Part shown: positions 1 through 13,439 of the stretch, piece after piece
Position numbering within the stretch: the stretch's first letter is position 1
Layout: the number at the start of each line of letters is the position of its first letter
Source: Mugil cephalus
Taxonomy: Eukaryota; Chordata; Actinopteri; Mugiliformes; Mugilidae
Direction: 5' to 3'
Assembly: GCF_022458985.1 (NCBI RefSeq)
Contig: NC_061770.1
Span: forward strand, 39,041,599 to 39,105,598
Length of the DNA stretch: 64,000 nucleotides
The notes under the pieces: model-generated
The model's database searches: none
What the model was told of the DNA's origin: nothing
The model's input: the letters and a program-made list of their open reading frames with translations, nothing else
Position numbers and translations under genes: made by a program

Positions 1-135
1 CGTAATCCAACATCACAAGGAATCTTAACTCATCTTAAGCCATGTGTGGTAATGTGAAGAACCAGTGTTAGCAGTGCTAGCCAGCACCTTCTCTGTCTTT
101 ATCTGCAGATACTGGCTAATACCAGCTAATATTAG

Positions 136-626
136 CAGCTAATGTTACGTGCAACACAAGGTTGATGCTGATTTATAAAAATAACGCAAAACCCAATTAG
201 CCACTTAGCCAGCTGAGTAGGTAGCTACTTTTTCTCTAGCTAATAGGCGACATGTTGCTAAATGACAACAAATATTACATATTCTCCAATTATGCTTTTA
301 TTTCATCTTAAGCTAAGTGCAATTATTTATTTCTTATTTTTACCAGTAACACACCCTTGTCTGTCTTAACCTATAAGTAAACTCAACTATTACCACACTA
401 CGCAAATTCTTGCTAGCTAGAGCGATGTTATGGCTATGTTAACAATCTAGCAGCTAATTTAGCATTGCGAGCTCCTTATCTGAGGATAGGATTAACCAGC
501 TGATGTTAGGTGCGACTTCAAGTTGATGCTGATTTATAAAAACAACTAGAAGCCCAATTAGCCAGTTAGCCAGCTAAATAGGTAGCTACTGGTGCTATAG
601 CTAATAGGTGATATGTTTGTAAATGA
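136..626. repeat. 131-bp imperfect direct repeat (136-266 and 497-626)
   Basis: The block starting cagctaatgttacgtgcaac at 136 recurs from 497 with point changes, offset by 361 bp. Both copies include gttgatgctgatttataaaa, the string cccaattagccacttagcc or close to it, and taataggcgacatgttgcta or close to it. The 230 bp between the copies is unrelated. It looks like a segmental duplication or two solo copies of one interspersed repeat. Confidence 0.75.
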
Positions 627-2666
627 CTCAGTTAAGTACATATTGTACATATTTACTGACTCAAAGTTCCACTTTTATGCTAGAAGATTTTTTTTTGAGT
701 ACAACTCAAGTAATATCTGAGTTCCTGAGTTTCATGCACATGCACCATCATCTACATTATTCATATATTTAAAACTATATATGCAAAAGACTTATTCTGA
801 ATAAAATCAGCTACTAACAGCACATTTATTGAGCTAATATTGGGATTCCATACAGGAAGTACAGATTTTCATGGTGAGATTTGGATGTTTTTCTGCATTT
901 CTTATAACTGGATCAGTTTTAAATCCAGCAGGGATGATCGGTAAAACGAGAATTAGTTACAGCTGATTAGATGAAGCACTGCGGGTATTTAGATGTGCGG
1001 ACTCAACCACTCAACATGTAATGGAGGTAAGAAACATCTTGTATCCTGCAGCCCTGTTAAAAGGAAACCCACCCACACCGCTCCCGCATCCCGAGCTCTA
1101 ATCACAACCTGGTCCATATCCCAAATGTACATTCAACGTTGTGCTAGGGGCTTGCTGAAACACAACACAGCCACCAATCTGTCAGTGTAATGGCTATAAA
1201 CTGACCGACAACCTAATGCCCCATTATTTCTTCAAAGGCCACTGATACTCATCTTTCCTGTATCTTATCTCGGGCCAGCAGACCACCATCATGTAGCCAC
1301 TGAGCGACATATGTTCACAGTTAGCAGAGGCCACCGTGGTGGGTTAGATCAATGGCTTCTTCTTTTTTTTCTTTTTTTAGCTCTAGTGGCACTGCTTTTT
1401 TTTTATGAGACTAACGCACATTTCGCCACAAGTTTTACTTCATCTGCAAACGGTTTTTAATCAGATGATGATCATAATGTGACAGACTTATCTTGACTTG
1501 TGTTTTCGGTGGTTACATTTCTTTTCCCGTTTGCATTATCTCACTTTTTTTTTATTTTCTAAGCTTCCTACCTAAGCCCTTGTTTAGTTTAAATTCATGC
1601 ATATCTTGGCACGTTTAGGTAATTTCTTTCTTTTATTTATTTATTATTTTTTAAATGCATGTGCCTGCAAATTGTTTTTTTTTTTAAATCTCGGAATGAA
1701 AGGATTATTCGGTGAACTATCTGTTCTCCCTGCATGAAAATTCAAGTATCTTTTGGTTTCATGCAGAGAGGAAGGTGCTCTGGCGGGACAAAGCGTTTCC
1801 TGGAGCGTATTTGATGTGTATGTATGTCTCCCCCCCACCACCACCACCACCCCTCTTCTCGTAGTCATAACTTTAGCTAACGCCGGGACGCCCGACTCAT
1901 TCAAAGACCGGCAGAACATGTGCACGCCAAGATAAAGAAGATTTTCCTTCTTAAGATCGGAACCTTTCAACCAAAAAAAACTATGTTTAAGATACTACGC
2001 TGTATTTACGATTCAAACGACGCATTGCCCGAAATGTTGAAAACGGAGTCGATTGAGTGGCACCATTAGAGAAGGTGGAGCACACAGGCACCCCCCCACC
2101 CAAAAAATAAAAAAAAAGAATAATCTACAAGTGAACACATTGTGAAAACCATCCAGTGTTGCGCAATCTTGTGGCGAGCGAGTTTCTGTGAAAATACAAT
2201 ATAAGGCTGAGGATGTCGGTTGCTGCGGTGTGACTCTGTATCACATGTCTCAGTATGAACGGCAGCCGTGCCCCCCCCACCACCACCCCTCCCTTCCTTC
2301 TCTTTCGCTCTTTCCCTCTTTGCTTGGCAGGCTGGGCATCGCTCAGGGCAAGGCTGGCTGTCAAAGGGAGGAGAGGCAGCGAAGAATTCGACTTATTATA
2401 GGGAAGTAAGCCTCCTGCTATTTGCAGTCACTTTCCGACTTTCTGAGCTCCGCCGACTCTCTCCCTCTTTATTTTATTTTCACTGAAAAATCTACCGCCT
2501 CTCTTTTTTTTTTTTTTTTTAACCGCACAAATATGAATTCAGCTATTTTTTTTTTTTTCATTTTGGTACACATATAAACGGTTCCCTCTCTTGCCTCTCT
2601 TTGTCTTTGTCTCTCTTGTTCAGACATCCTGTGCTGAGCCTCGCAGCCCAGAGGCAGCAGCGGGTT

Positions 2667-2674
2667 TGACGTCA
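2667..2674. promoter_or_regulatory. Perfect CRE octamer TGACGTCA
   Basis: The full palindromic CREB/ATF site TGACGTCA is present here. It is one of six in the window (others at 17837, 25149, 33117, 43743 and 52135). No promoter is evident here, so function is unproven. Confidence 0.3.
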
Positions 2675-2716
2675 CAAAGGAATGCATCACAAGAGGTTGT
2701 GTTGTCTGCCGAGTGA

Positions 2717-2735
2717 GTGTGTGTGTGTGTGTGTG
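2717..2735. repeat. (GT)n microsatellite
   Basis: A 19-bp pure GT run is visible. Simple sequence, non-coding. Confidence 0.95.
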
Positions 2736-2904
2736 AGAACGTCGGAGGGCGATGGGAGAGACTCGCTTCTTTCATGATGTACTCGCATGACAGATTCTGC
2801 GCCCAAATTCTGCTAAACCCGTCCAGCAACGTCTGCGATCGTGAGGACAGGTGCACCACTTCCCGTTCTGAACAGCCTCCACTTTAATTCTTTCTAAAGA
2901 AAAT

Positions 2905-3160
2905 AGTGATGTCCGATACCACCGATACCGAGTAAAATTCAGGCTGGTTTTGGCGATACCGATCCGACATCGGCATTTTGTGTAAATACACCCTAATGTG
3001 TCTGGCAAACCTAAAAATGTAGTGTATTTCAAATCATAGCATAGTGTATTGAGGTAGTAGCCTCATTTACTACATAGCCAAGCTAGTACAACAACAGAAA
3101 AAGCCAAACTGAGGACACAATCATACAACATGAAAAACACAAAAAAGCTAGGCGGCCTCT
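2905..3160 (+). mobile_element. hAT-like 'GATACC' family fragment, copy 1
   Basis: It opens with agtgatgtccgataccaccg and continues with gataccgatccg and gaggtagtagcctcatttac. The same blocks occur at 28471 and 36358, which defines a dispersed family. This copy stops where a piggyBac-type MITE begins (TTAA at 3160), so it is either interrupted or truncated there. hAT class is inferred from the A-G-x-G-A-T-G terminal style; no transposase is encoded. Confidence 0.6.
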
Positions 3161-3673
3161 TAACCTCCTGAGACTCCACGTCCTCATATGAGGACGTTAC
3201 ATTTTAGGTGTGTAGCAGCTTTTTCTGCTTCACTTAAACTTTTATCCTCATAACTAGATAGTAGGTGGTGTAAAAACATGCCAGTGGGGATTTCAGTCAT
3301 AAACTTTTACAGTTGAAACTTGTTTTTTTTATGTTTATTAACATTTTCTAATTTAATATGACGCACAAACGTAACAAATTCTATCAATAGTATCGAGGTA
3401 CAACTTTACTAATTAGCAAATACTCGTTTGAGGACGTTGGGAATTCATTATTTGCAATTCTGTCTTATATTGTATCTTATATTTTGTTACATATTGGTGA
3501 ACTTCGCATAATATGCAGTGACATAATCCCTCTGTCCACATTTGAGGACTTTTTTCTTTTCCCTCATTTCCAGTTCAAAGATGATGCTTGGTTTTTATAC
3601 TTCTTAGGTCCTACTCACCCCAAATACTTTTAAAAATGCACAGCAGACTTAAGCTCAGGTCTCAGGAGGTTAA
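3160..3673. mobile_element. piggyBac-type MITE with TTAA target-site duplication
   Basis: The element is bounded by TTAA on both sides (3160-3163 and 3670-3673). Its ends are inverted copies: cctcctgagac on the left and gtctcaggagg on the right. TTAA duplication and CC-starting ends are the hallmark of piggyBac transposons. It is about 506 bp long, has no transposase frame, and contains the repeated motif 'tgaggac'. A degraded relative lies at 42740-42840. Confidence 0.8.
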
Positions 3674-3702
3674 AGAGAAGCAGTTCGTCCATCACACCCC
3701 CA

Positions 3703-3723
3703 ACACACACACACACACACACA
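3703..3723. repeat. (AC)n microsatellite
   Basis: A 21-bp AC run sits just outside the piggyBac-type MITE. Confidence 0.95.
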
Positions 3724-4261
3724 AAAAAGGAGAAGATACAAACAATAAAATGGCAAAAGTAGCCAATGGCCAAAACAAAAACAACCTCTACAGTGTGTGC
3801 TCATTTAACCTTTCCGCAGAAAATCAATTTCTGTCCATTCTTATGTCTGAGTCATTGTTTCTGTCAGTTCAACAGGACTTCAGGGAGGGAGGGGGTTGAG
3901 TGGGAGTGGTGTTGGAGTGAAGGGCGGGGGGTGGGCTGATCCCTTGCTCCACTTCTTTTGTCCTCCTGCCGGTCAGCGTCTGGTAAAAACAAGCCCCGGT
4001 CACTCACCCCTATTTCCAGCAGGATGCGAGCTCGCCGCGCTTTCAGGAAGTGACGCTGTTATCTGCGAATTAGCCTCTGGTCGCACACTCAAAACTTTTT
4101 ATTATTTTTTTTATTTTATTTAAATAGACCATTAGGGTGATTGAACAAGCACGGAGCTATATATAGCAAACCCGAGGTTAAGAGGGTTCATGTGGCTCCA
4201 GATACCGGCAAGAGATACTGGCTGCGGCGAGGCGAAGGGGTGAGGGGGGGGAGGTGTGTGA

Positions 4262-4282
4262 GTGTGTGTGTGTGTGTGTGTG
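4262..4282. repeat. (GT)n microsatellite followed by a G run
   Basis: A 21-bp GT run is followed by eight or more G residues. Confidence 0.95.
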
Positions 4283-5337
4283 GGGGGGGAGGTATCATGG
4301 TCGAGGTGACACAGAGAACTACAGACAGAGGTGCCGAATGCCGATGGTAATCATATCGTGGAGTAAAGCTCAGTTAAAAAGTGGCTCAGGGCCTAGAAAC
4401 AGAGTTACCTTCACTTGCATTTAACGCCCGTACTTAAGACAATAGGGAAATATGACAAATCTCTGCGCAGATAAACACTTGAGGGCACGCAGCTGAAAGA
4501 TGCACATGGTTACACACCACTCACCAACTTTACACATAAACACAAAAGCAGCGGTTAAATCCCACGAGCGTATGAGCGTGCTATGACAGCTGGACCAGAA
4601 ACTCCTGGCACCTGGCACACGGTAGATTACGAGACAGATTATGAAATGCGGTGAGGATTTTACCCAGTTCAAAAGGTAGTTTTTGGTGTTGCTGATGCCA
4701 GAAAATGAGTCATTTATCTAAATGAAGGTTAAAATGTGCCAACACGTGAAACAGGCTGATGACAGATACAAAATCCAATTTCCAGAAACGTAAACTAACC
4801 ATTTGGATTTCATCAGGGTAATATGAAGAATTTTGCTGTTTTGACTCCAACCCTACAGTTAGATTCAAATCTCTAGCTCAGCACATTTTTAATACTTTCA
4901 TAACCGGGTCATTTACGCAACAAAATACATGCAAGTCAAAAGGAAACTGCACAATTATATGTTGTAAAACAATTAAAAGGTCCATCTGGAGTTCACCAGC
5001 TGCCACTTTAAAGAAGGTTTGTGACTTAAGTCCAACCTGAGCTGCAACCACAACATCAACCAGTCATTACTTGCTTGTGTCAAATGTGTTTTAAACTTGT
5101 TTTCTATTATTTGGTTCATTGTCTGCTTCTATGTTACATTCATGGTAGTAATGTGTATTTTTATGACTGCATTCTGGTGACCGTCAAGGCACTGGTGCTG
5201 CAAATTAGCTTGTGTTTTCACACATTTCCACATCTTACTAGAAGAGTACGCTCAAAATTCAACTTTCTGAATGAAGCCCTTTTCCCCGTTTACATGCAAC
5301 GGAGAAAATCAAATAACTGACTGGAACATGTACTCCT

Positions 5338-5851
5338 CCTACACACTAGGTGGCGATATGTGTCTTCCGGTCGACCCATTACGTCATATAATAAACAAGA
5401 GTCGTTCATGTGACGGACTAGCATTTCACACAACAACCAGACGGATAATAGTTCAGCCTTTTTAATCTCGTACGTAATGTGCACGCTAATTATGGTGCAG
5501 ATAGATGGCGCTATCTCTCAGGTGGTTCTTCTTCCGACTCGTGAACAACCGCCAACATTATATTGACTACCTAAAATGACAGAAAGCATCCTTTTAATAA
5601 ACCGGTTATTTCACGTGTATTTTAGGGTGTTATTTTGTCCTGCCCACTAACATGGAGGAGGTGGAGCTTATGGCCTGTACTGCAGCCTCCAGCCACTAGG
5701 GGGCACCTTTCCAGTTGACCTATTACATCATATAATAAACAACTGAAGTCGTTCATGCGTCATACCGGCTTTTCAAACAACAACAAGATGGATAATAGTA
5801 TTTTATTTCGTCCTAAGTCCCGCCCACTAACATGGAGGAGGTGGAGCTTAT
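5338..5851 (+). repeat. Two-block direct repeat (interspersed element, two copies)
   Basis: Block a (acgtcatataataaacaaga and neighbours) is at about 5338-5462 and again at about 5690-5800. Block b (actaacatggaggaggtgga) is at about 5628-5671 and again at about 5801-5851. In the second copy a and b are adjacent; in the first they are separated by about 165 bp of unrelated sequence. This indicates two copies of one element, the first split by an insertion. Class unknown. Confidence 0.65.
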
Positions 5852-7639
5852 ACCACAAGAGGTTGTGTTGGGCTCTACTTGGTTTGGCTTCACTTTTGAG
5901 AAGCAATTCCACCGTCCCTCTCTATACTTTATCTATGGAGTGAACTGACAAACTACACATAAAAACCAGATAAATGGTTATTTATCAAAAAAAATTAAGA
6001 AATGCATGTGTTTATGGACCCACCACACACACACATGCACACAGGCTGCTGCATAAAACGGACTTGCTTCTTAACGTGCACAATAACCACAGGTAACCCG
6101 TGCATATAAACTTGTCTGCACTTACAGACACACGCACAGAAATCAATTTAGCAGTCTCAGCACACACAACACGCCACATTCTTCTTCCACTTCCTGAGCC
6201 GAGGCAGAGTGCATCCACAGTTCAGAGCCGCGCGCGGCCTTCCTCCTCTCGGCGCCGCCATCGCACTGACGTGACGACAACTTGCGGCATTAGTCAGCTG
6301 CTTACGGGACGGCATGTGGCAACGCGGTGTGTCCAAATCAGCCGCTGACCCACATAACATGAAGTCTGCTGCTGCTGACATCTTCAAAGCTGGAGGGGAG
6401 GGGAAGCTGTGCGCTTAGGTTTGGACAGGGTAGCTCCAGGCTACTGTGGGAGGAACCATGGGAAAAAAAAAACATACAAAAACACCCCTGTCCTTGATGA
6501 CCTGTGTGCCGTGTGGGTAGCTACAGCGGCAAACAGCCTCAAGTCTTTCGCATATGATGAGTGTGTCAGTACTTCAAAGAATGACTTGCATTGTAGCTAA
6601 TATATGGAGGATTAGGGAGTTCTCTTTGTCTGCATTTTCTGTTATCTCTGAGGTGCCTTAACTAAAGTGGTGCGCGGTCGGGAAATCCACATCCCCTTCA
6701 AAGGATAACGGCGAGCAATCTGGACTAGATCGGTCTTGCCCAGACAGAGCGTCTTCCTGATTGAGAGGCGAAACCAACAATGTCGCCACAAAAACACCGT
6801 GACAGGTCTCCACGGCAACGGGACTCTGTTTGTCATTGTTTGTTGTTCAGAAACAAGAGTGTGTCAGTTGCAGACATGACTCCTGCCAGCGGCGGCCTAG
6901 ATATGAGTTTGGTGCCGGGACTGACTCAGCCCCTGTAGCTGTTAACTTAGTGAGAATCCCAGAGTCAGGTTTTTTGTTTTTTTGTTTTTTTTTTTTTTTT
7001 GCACGGGACATTCCAGCACTGATTTACTACCCTGACTGATAAAGTAACGGCATGCATCCTGGGCAAATATGAGCTATTTACGTTCCCCACATTCTTTGAG
7101 TCATTTTGGTCTGTTTTAATTTCATGCCCACTGAGTAAGATGCAGCGTAGTGTGCAAAATCAGATCAAAAAAACCCCAACTTTAAACTTTTTACTTTAGG
7201 CTAAAAATAATAATAAAAAAACTTGCTGTGGCATCATTACATATCCATAATCAGTTGGTTTCTGTAATGCATTGAAGCTATTAAACCAACCATTTGTGGA
7301 AGCCTGTTTTTCTGCAGAACAATAAATTAAAGCTACAGCTGTTAGCATGTGCGGCTAGTTAGCTTAAATCTTTGTAGTTCGAGCACATCTTTAACTAATG
7401 TCACTTGCAGACCCAAAATGGAATCGGTTCAATACAAAGCGGTCGGTATCATCAACCATTAAGTCCACAATCCCATCTACAAGCCAGTGAGGCTAACCGC
7501 TAAGCTAGATAACGGCAGGCTGCTTTCTGTAGGAGATAACATTTTCCTCACACATAAAATTATCTCGGGTTAAAACCAAGCGGCAACCTCCAGGTCTGAG
7601 CAGCGACGCCCCCGCGGAAGTTCAAAAACTTGCAGTTCC

Positions 7640-7975
7640 TCGAGTGGCCACTCGAGGCTCCAAAAGGGAGCAAATCCCCATAGACCCCCATGTTAAAAAC
7701 CACAACTTCACAGCATTATTAAACAGCCTGGTACAAAAAATAGGTTGGGTCTCAATAGCTTATCTCTGTATTCATGACAACTGTATGGGGAGATTTTTTT
7801 TCATTCATTTATTTTTTATTAAGGTTTAAAATTCTGCATAATCTCATCCAACATGGCGACCGCGGGCTCCGCCCACTTCAATTTTCGAGGTTCAGAATCC
7901 AGTCAATGGTCAAAACTCACTACTTGTGCAGTATCAGCCAGGAAAACGTCCTTCGAATGGACTTTTATTTGTAAA
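7640..7975 (+). mobile_element. Non-autonomous repeat, family D copy 1
   Basis: It contains ggctccaaaagggagcaaat near the left and tccaacatggcgaccgcggg plus ttcgaggttcagaatcc near the right. The same order of blocks is seen at 51718-52200, and the right part is seen inverted at 25139-25262. This style of repeat is common in percomorph genomes. I cannot assign it to a SINE or MITE class. Confidence 0.7.
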
Positions 7976-8699
7976 GATTATTCTTTGTAATTTCACTTCT
8001 AATGGCCTCATCCTTTCATTATCCCTTTGCATTTAGCTTGCTAATTGTTAGCCTTGGCTAACTGTTAGCCTTCTAGATGCCAACACTCGTCTAGAAGTCA
8101 TGTTCTCTCAACTTACAGCTGATTTCACTACTCGTCTATCATTTCCTGTACACAACTTCCCGTCGTAACCACAGGTCCATTTCGAGGCATCGTCCCCACT
8201 GCTTTAATTAGACAGCAAACAACACTTGATAATCTCATCACCACTTTTAGCTTCAAAGTTGACAGAAGTCCGCAATGTCTTGTTTGTCTGAATTCAAGGA
8301 ATCCATTGTTTCAGAAATTACAAAAACTATGAATACCATCATCTGTTACATCTATGGCAGCTGACGTCCTGTGCAGTAAAGAGTAACTTAAGGACGCTTT
8401 AGAGAAACCACGCAGACGTGAGAGACGCCGCAACCTTTCTGAGCTCCCAGACTCTTCACTCTGCACCTCACTTAATTATCTTTTCCCTATAATTCCACAC
8501 TGGAGCTACATCTCCATCTCTCACCACATTTTTCTATGCACGCCATCATTCCTCACCCCTGGACTGATATCCCTGATGCTTAACTGGAAAACCATGCAGT
8601 ATTTTGCTTTTTAGACGAGGAAAAGGTATCTTGGGGAAGGCCTCTGGCTTTAAAATATCGGTATCGGCCTTTTTTTAAATGCCCACATCGGGTTAACGT

Positions 8700-8930
8700 A
8701 ACGCCTTGTCAATGCTCTCTGTACCTTCCTCCCTCCTTCTCGTCGCGCTCTGCCCCGCACCCGTAGGCGAAGGGAGAATTCCGGCAGGGTGGGGGCTTTC
8801 CCAGGAAGAACGGGAGCTTTGTCCCCTGAGGGACGAGGCCATAGGCTGACAGACAGTCTGGCAACCTCTGACCAGGCAGGGAGCGAACGGCCCGAGAGGG
8901 GAGGAGGGACTCAGAGAGACAGTGATAGGG
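8700..8930. other. GC-rich patch, no gene recognised
   Basis: This stretch is clearly richer in G and C than its surroundings and is bounded on the left by a fragment with tatcggtatcggcc, a hAT-like terminal style. The open frame on the minus strand (76 codons) resembles no known protein. I see no splice-bounded exon. Confidence 0.4.
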
Positions 8931-10079
8931 CATAATCATAGAGCAGGAGATGTCAACTCATGGTGAAACTAGTTGTAGCTCCTCTGGAGTTTCACCTTAA
9001 CTCAGGGGACATGCACTCGGATCTGTACCAAGGGTGTAAGTTGGCGAGCGTGCATACCAGGCCATAAGTGACTGATAACGCCGATTACAAGACTGGGCAG
9101 TTGGTGTGAGGTGGCAACTCTTCCGCATTTGATAAGTGTGAAGATAAAGCCGTGATTTGAGTTGAGCTACATTAACCAGCCACCCTGAACACCGCAGCGC
9201 TTTTGGTTAGTAGTTTAATCTGAAATTAGAGTGCAGTTATTATTCCGACTTGCGTGGAATGTGGACCTGCATTAGAGCAGATTATCTGTCAGGTCACACC
9301 TGTTGACGGCGCTGCCGTACGTCACTGCTTACAAAAGCCGCGCGACGTGCAAACGGAGCGGCATGAGTAATCAGCACTTGTTTTCGCTTTTAAATAATCT
9401 CTCTTGATAAATAACCGTCAGCTACAACCTGCATGGGATGGGTGATTGACGAGTCAGGACGTGTGCCAGCTGCATCTGTAATTATTTGTATTATCTGAAT
9501 TAATTTTACTTGGCATGTTTCTCTAGTATCATCACCGCCTTTGCAGCTATTTTTGAAAAGGAAACACAGATCCTTATAATAAATTCCAGGAATAAAATAC
9601 TGATTCTGTCAACAAGCTTTACTACATTGAAAAAAAAGAAGAAAAAAAAATTCAACTGGTTTCACCCTCTTAGCTATGACTCATGTAATGAAAACAGTCA
9701 AGTAAAATTTCAGTTGGGCACACCAGACAAAGCACAACATGAAACCAGTTCCCAACTATGACAAAATAGCACAACTAATGGCTGCTTTTCAAGCCTGCAA
9801 GGGTAAGGGCGCTTCATTATGCAACAAACCCCTCTAATTACACTAGATTAAACCACTTTATACTTTGCAGATACCTTTCAAATCTGCTACTCCTTAATTT
9901 AATGCATGTTCGTAACCACAGATTATTGGCATAGACGTAGCAATCTGAGAGCTCTTGCGGTTGGTTTATCCATTTTTGAATGCACAATCGTAAGGGCGTT
10001 TAGCCTGTAGTTTATAAAAACTGCAAAACCGGAGCGTTGCACCCACTAAACCAGTATTTTGGGGGGATAAAATGGGATC

Positions 10080-10435
10080 CGTAACCTACGTACGTACCCT
10101 ACGCTGGTAGGAGACATTTATGCTTGTGCACCTGTCAGTCTGGTTTGCTCTGTAAAAAAACACCCAAACACGTTGGCGCTGTGTCTTTTTTTGCCAGTTG
10201 GGTTCATTTTTGTTTCTACTTCCTGCTTCACTTTCAACAATGATGACAAAGATGGTCATACAAATATTTCTATCTCCGAACCACCTCAGTTAACCTTTCC
10301 TTGACGGGTTCCACCTTTATTGACACAAAACAAAAATTGCGGACATGAAGAAGCAGCCAGAAATACTAAACCGGAAACACGCAACTGCCAAGTGGACCAA
10401 CCACAGCTCTTGTGGTTGGCGTAGTTACATTACTG
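10080..10435 (+). mobile_element. Family C interspersed repeat, copy 1
   Basis: Shared blocks are gtaacctacgtacgta, gtttctacttcctgcttcac, ttaacctttccttgacgg and tttattgacacaaaac. The same blocks in the same order occur at 30603 and 58683, and inverted at 24890 and 62585. No coding capacity is seen, so it is a non-autonomous element. Confidence 0.75.
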
Positions 10436-10436
10436 G

Positions 10437-10945
10437 TAGGGATGGGCATCAAGAACCAGTTCCAAATGGTTCAATTCATCGATATCATTAGACTTCACGC
10501 TTATCGATTCTTTTCGTGACGAATCTTTACGTCCCAGTCCAGATGGTGGCGGTAATGCACCTAAGAGTTGTTTGACAACCGCCATAAAACAGAAGAAGAA
10601 TCTTTACATCATTCAGATCACGTGACGACAAGTCGACCACAACGGCAGAGAGACTGAAACGGTCCAAAGTGGCTTCACTTCTCCAGAAGGGACTGTAACA
10701 GCGCAATGTTCAATCTATGCAGCACATTAAATACTGAAAGAGCCATATGTTCAACGATCTCCGGTCTAAATCTGTATCTTTTGTTTAGAAACTCAATAAA
10801 ATTGCTGTTGTTTACACGAAACGACGAACACCTACCTTTTCTAAACTTTAAAATTTACAGGAAGAATTGATAAGAGAATCGTCTCAATAAGCAGAATTGA
10901 TGGTGGCATCGGTATCAACAAAATCTCATTGATGCCTAATTACTG
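10437..10945 (+). mobile_element. Non-autonomous hAT-like element ('tagggatgggcatc')
   Basis: The left end tagggatgggcatcaagaac is a typical hAT terminus of fish genomes. The right side contains ggcatcggtatcaac and attgatgcctaatta, which read inverted resemble the left end but are degraded. The inside carries ggtggcggtaatgcacctaa and caaccgccataaaacagaag, a segment widely repeated in teleosts. No transposase frame is present. Confidence 0.6.
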
Positions 10946-12460
10946 GGGAGGTGAACACGCTAGGAGCCCAAACTGCCTATAACTCATAGAATCTGGGGTT
11001 ACAATACGTAACCAATGTCCTGTTTTGTATAAGCTTTATTGGGATAAGATAGGTGCAATCCAAATGTGACACCAAAGGTCACCAGGTATCAGGCCACCAG
11101 ACTGTCGTAGTGGAGATGCAGACCTAAAGAGCTTGTGCTATGTGCAGGGCATGAAATAAAATCTTTAAAACTGCGCACGCAACGACTAATTATGGTGCGT
11201 TATGGTGGAAAAACTGAACCAAACCTGACCGCATGACTAAAAACAATCGCGTATCTAGCATTTTCCGGCATATAGGCTACAAGGTAATCATCATGGAGTC
11301 CAAACACACACACACACACAAAAGGGAGCATTCTGTTTCTGGGCACCCACATAAACACTGTCAGAGGGGGGTTATAAATGATTCCCTGTGCAAAGTATCC
11401 TGTGCCAGGTAAAAAGGCTGCAAGCTTCTGCAAGTGGTCACTCATTAACGAGCCTCCGGAGCTCATGTGTTGAAATTTAACCTTCATTAGTGGCATTTTC
11501 TTACAAGCGCAGACACGGTGTCGTTACCGGGTTGACCCCTGAAGCTCAGGGGTCAAGGCAGCGGTGGGAAGCGGGGCAAATATGATTACTCAAACACGGG
11601 CAGGTACAAAAGAAAATGCACCGCATTGTATAAAGCAGTTGAATAAGTCATTATAAAGGCGCCCTTTGACCGCACAGATTGAGTTTCTGTGTGCAGTTTC
11701 GCCACGGGACCAATCAGCGGCAGTTGTCACAGTAAACCCATCACTCTCCACTGCACAGCCTTTCGGGAAATAAATTTTAACACCATGAGTTCTGCAAAGG
11801 TTCCTGCTGCGGTTACTCAGTATTATACGAACCTAAAGTGGCAATAAAACATTGGAATTGGAGGGCTTTGGGTAATTGTAATGGATATTTGCTACTTTTA
11901 TTATCCTAATGGGCTGAATACTTACTATTATATTTATTGCAGAGAACCTGTCTGGTCTTGTCACATTAGACATCGTGCAACTAGCAATTACAAAGCAGGG
12001 CGACAACCTTTGTTATTGAGCAAGTGTGTGTTGTGTAGTAACTTATAATCAACCCAAACAGGAATGGGTAGAATTCGTCCTATTGCTTGCTGAGTGTGTA
12101 ATAGCTTTTATTTTTCTATAATCTAATAATGACTGATGGCAAGTCTAGTGTCAGCGTCACAGCCAGAGGTGGACCCTAAGCTAACCCTAAACTCGGGAGT
12201 ATTTTTCTTATTCTTTCTCTGACGACATCTGTTCTCGTCCGTATCGTTCCAGATGTATTTTCGCAGTCATACGCAACCCTCGTAATCATTTTCCTCCACA
12301 AACAGATGGGAGCCTGATCTGTGCTGCTGAGAGAAAGAAGCAGAGAATGAAGTTTCAGATTGGGAAAGAGGAGAAAGGAAAAAAAAAAAAAAAAAAAATT
12401 GGAAACCTCTTTGCTTCCTGTGAGCTCTGACCTTCTAGTGTCTGCTTTTATTTTTTCTCC

Positions 12461-12483
12461 CTCCTCCTCCTCCTCCTCCTCTT
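12461..12483. repeat. (CTC)n microsatellite
   Basis: About seven CTC triplets, preceded about 60 bp upstream by a poly-A run (around 12379-12398). Confidence 0.9.
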
Positions 12484-13439
12484 CCCCTGCAGTTCTGTTG
12501 TTCAGCCCACTCACTCATCCTGCTTGGGCCATACAAATCCAGACATATTCTGCAGCTTTCATGACAAGGCGTGGGCGTGCAACCATTGTGTGTGGGCACA
12601 TCTCACTTTACACTCACAGTATACGGTCTACAGAGCATGTCAAGAGACAGGTTAGCAGAAACCAGCACACGGATGCTATTTTATTCTTTTGATCGACGCA
12701 GCGACTGGTTTTCTGGCTTTTATTGTCACGGAAAGAAGAGAAATGTCACGAGTGGCTTCGTTTGAAAAGGCAAACAAAAGAAAATGCTCAAGATTTTGCA
12801 CTTGTTAAAGCTGCATATCTGAAACAAATTAAAGTACAGTCAAAATACAATTAGTGACAAAGGAAGGGCCCTGAATGAACCTCCGAGAGCCGAGCTATGA
12901 GTGTGCCAAGTGAAAGTGCTGAGAGAAAACTGAAGCTTCGGCTGACGGTGAGAGCGAAGAGAGGCGGCTGAACGCTCAGCTGAAGTGCAATGAACTGAGC
13001 TAGCGTCTGAATGTGGCGTGTACGAACCGAAAGCTGATGTCATTTGTCGGCTAAAGTGCAATCCCTCAAAAAGGGAGCAGAATGTAACGACAGCGAGTTA
13101 GCACGTGAGTTAATGACAAACTGACCATGTCCTTCAAGTTTAGCGGGGGGAGGAAAAAAAAAAGATGTGATTAGCCTAGCTTAGCGTGACTAAAGCTTTC
13201 CTCAAACTGGATATAGGCGTGACTTCTCATCAGGATAGGTGTTCCCCTCTGCTTCCCTCTGCTTCCTGTTTTTACTCTTACGCTAAGCTAGTCACCTCCT
13301 GGCTCGAGTTCCGATCTTAAAGGGGCAGGAGTTGGTTAGCTAGCCGAGCCTAGCTACCTAGCTCCTTCTAACGGAAGAGTATTGGGTCCACCCATGAGAA
13401 AGAAATTCTCTGTCATTCTGTAGTGGAAATACTATATCA

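Noticed and set aside
11785-11847. 20-codon frame with an acceptable start context (caccATGA)
   Set aside because: Too short to support and no similarity. Such frames are expected by chance in 64 kb.
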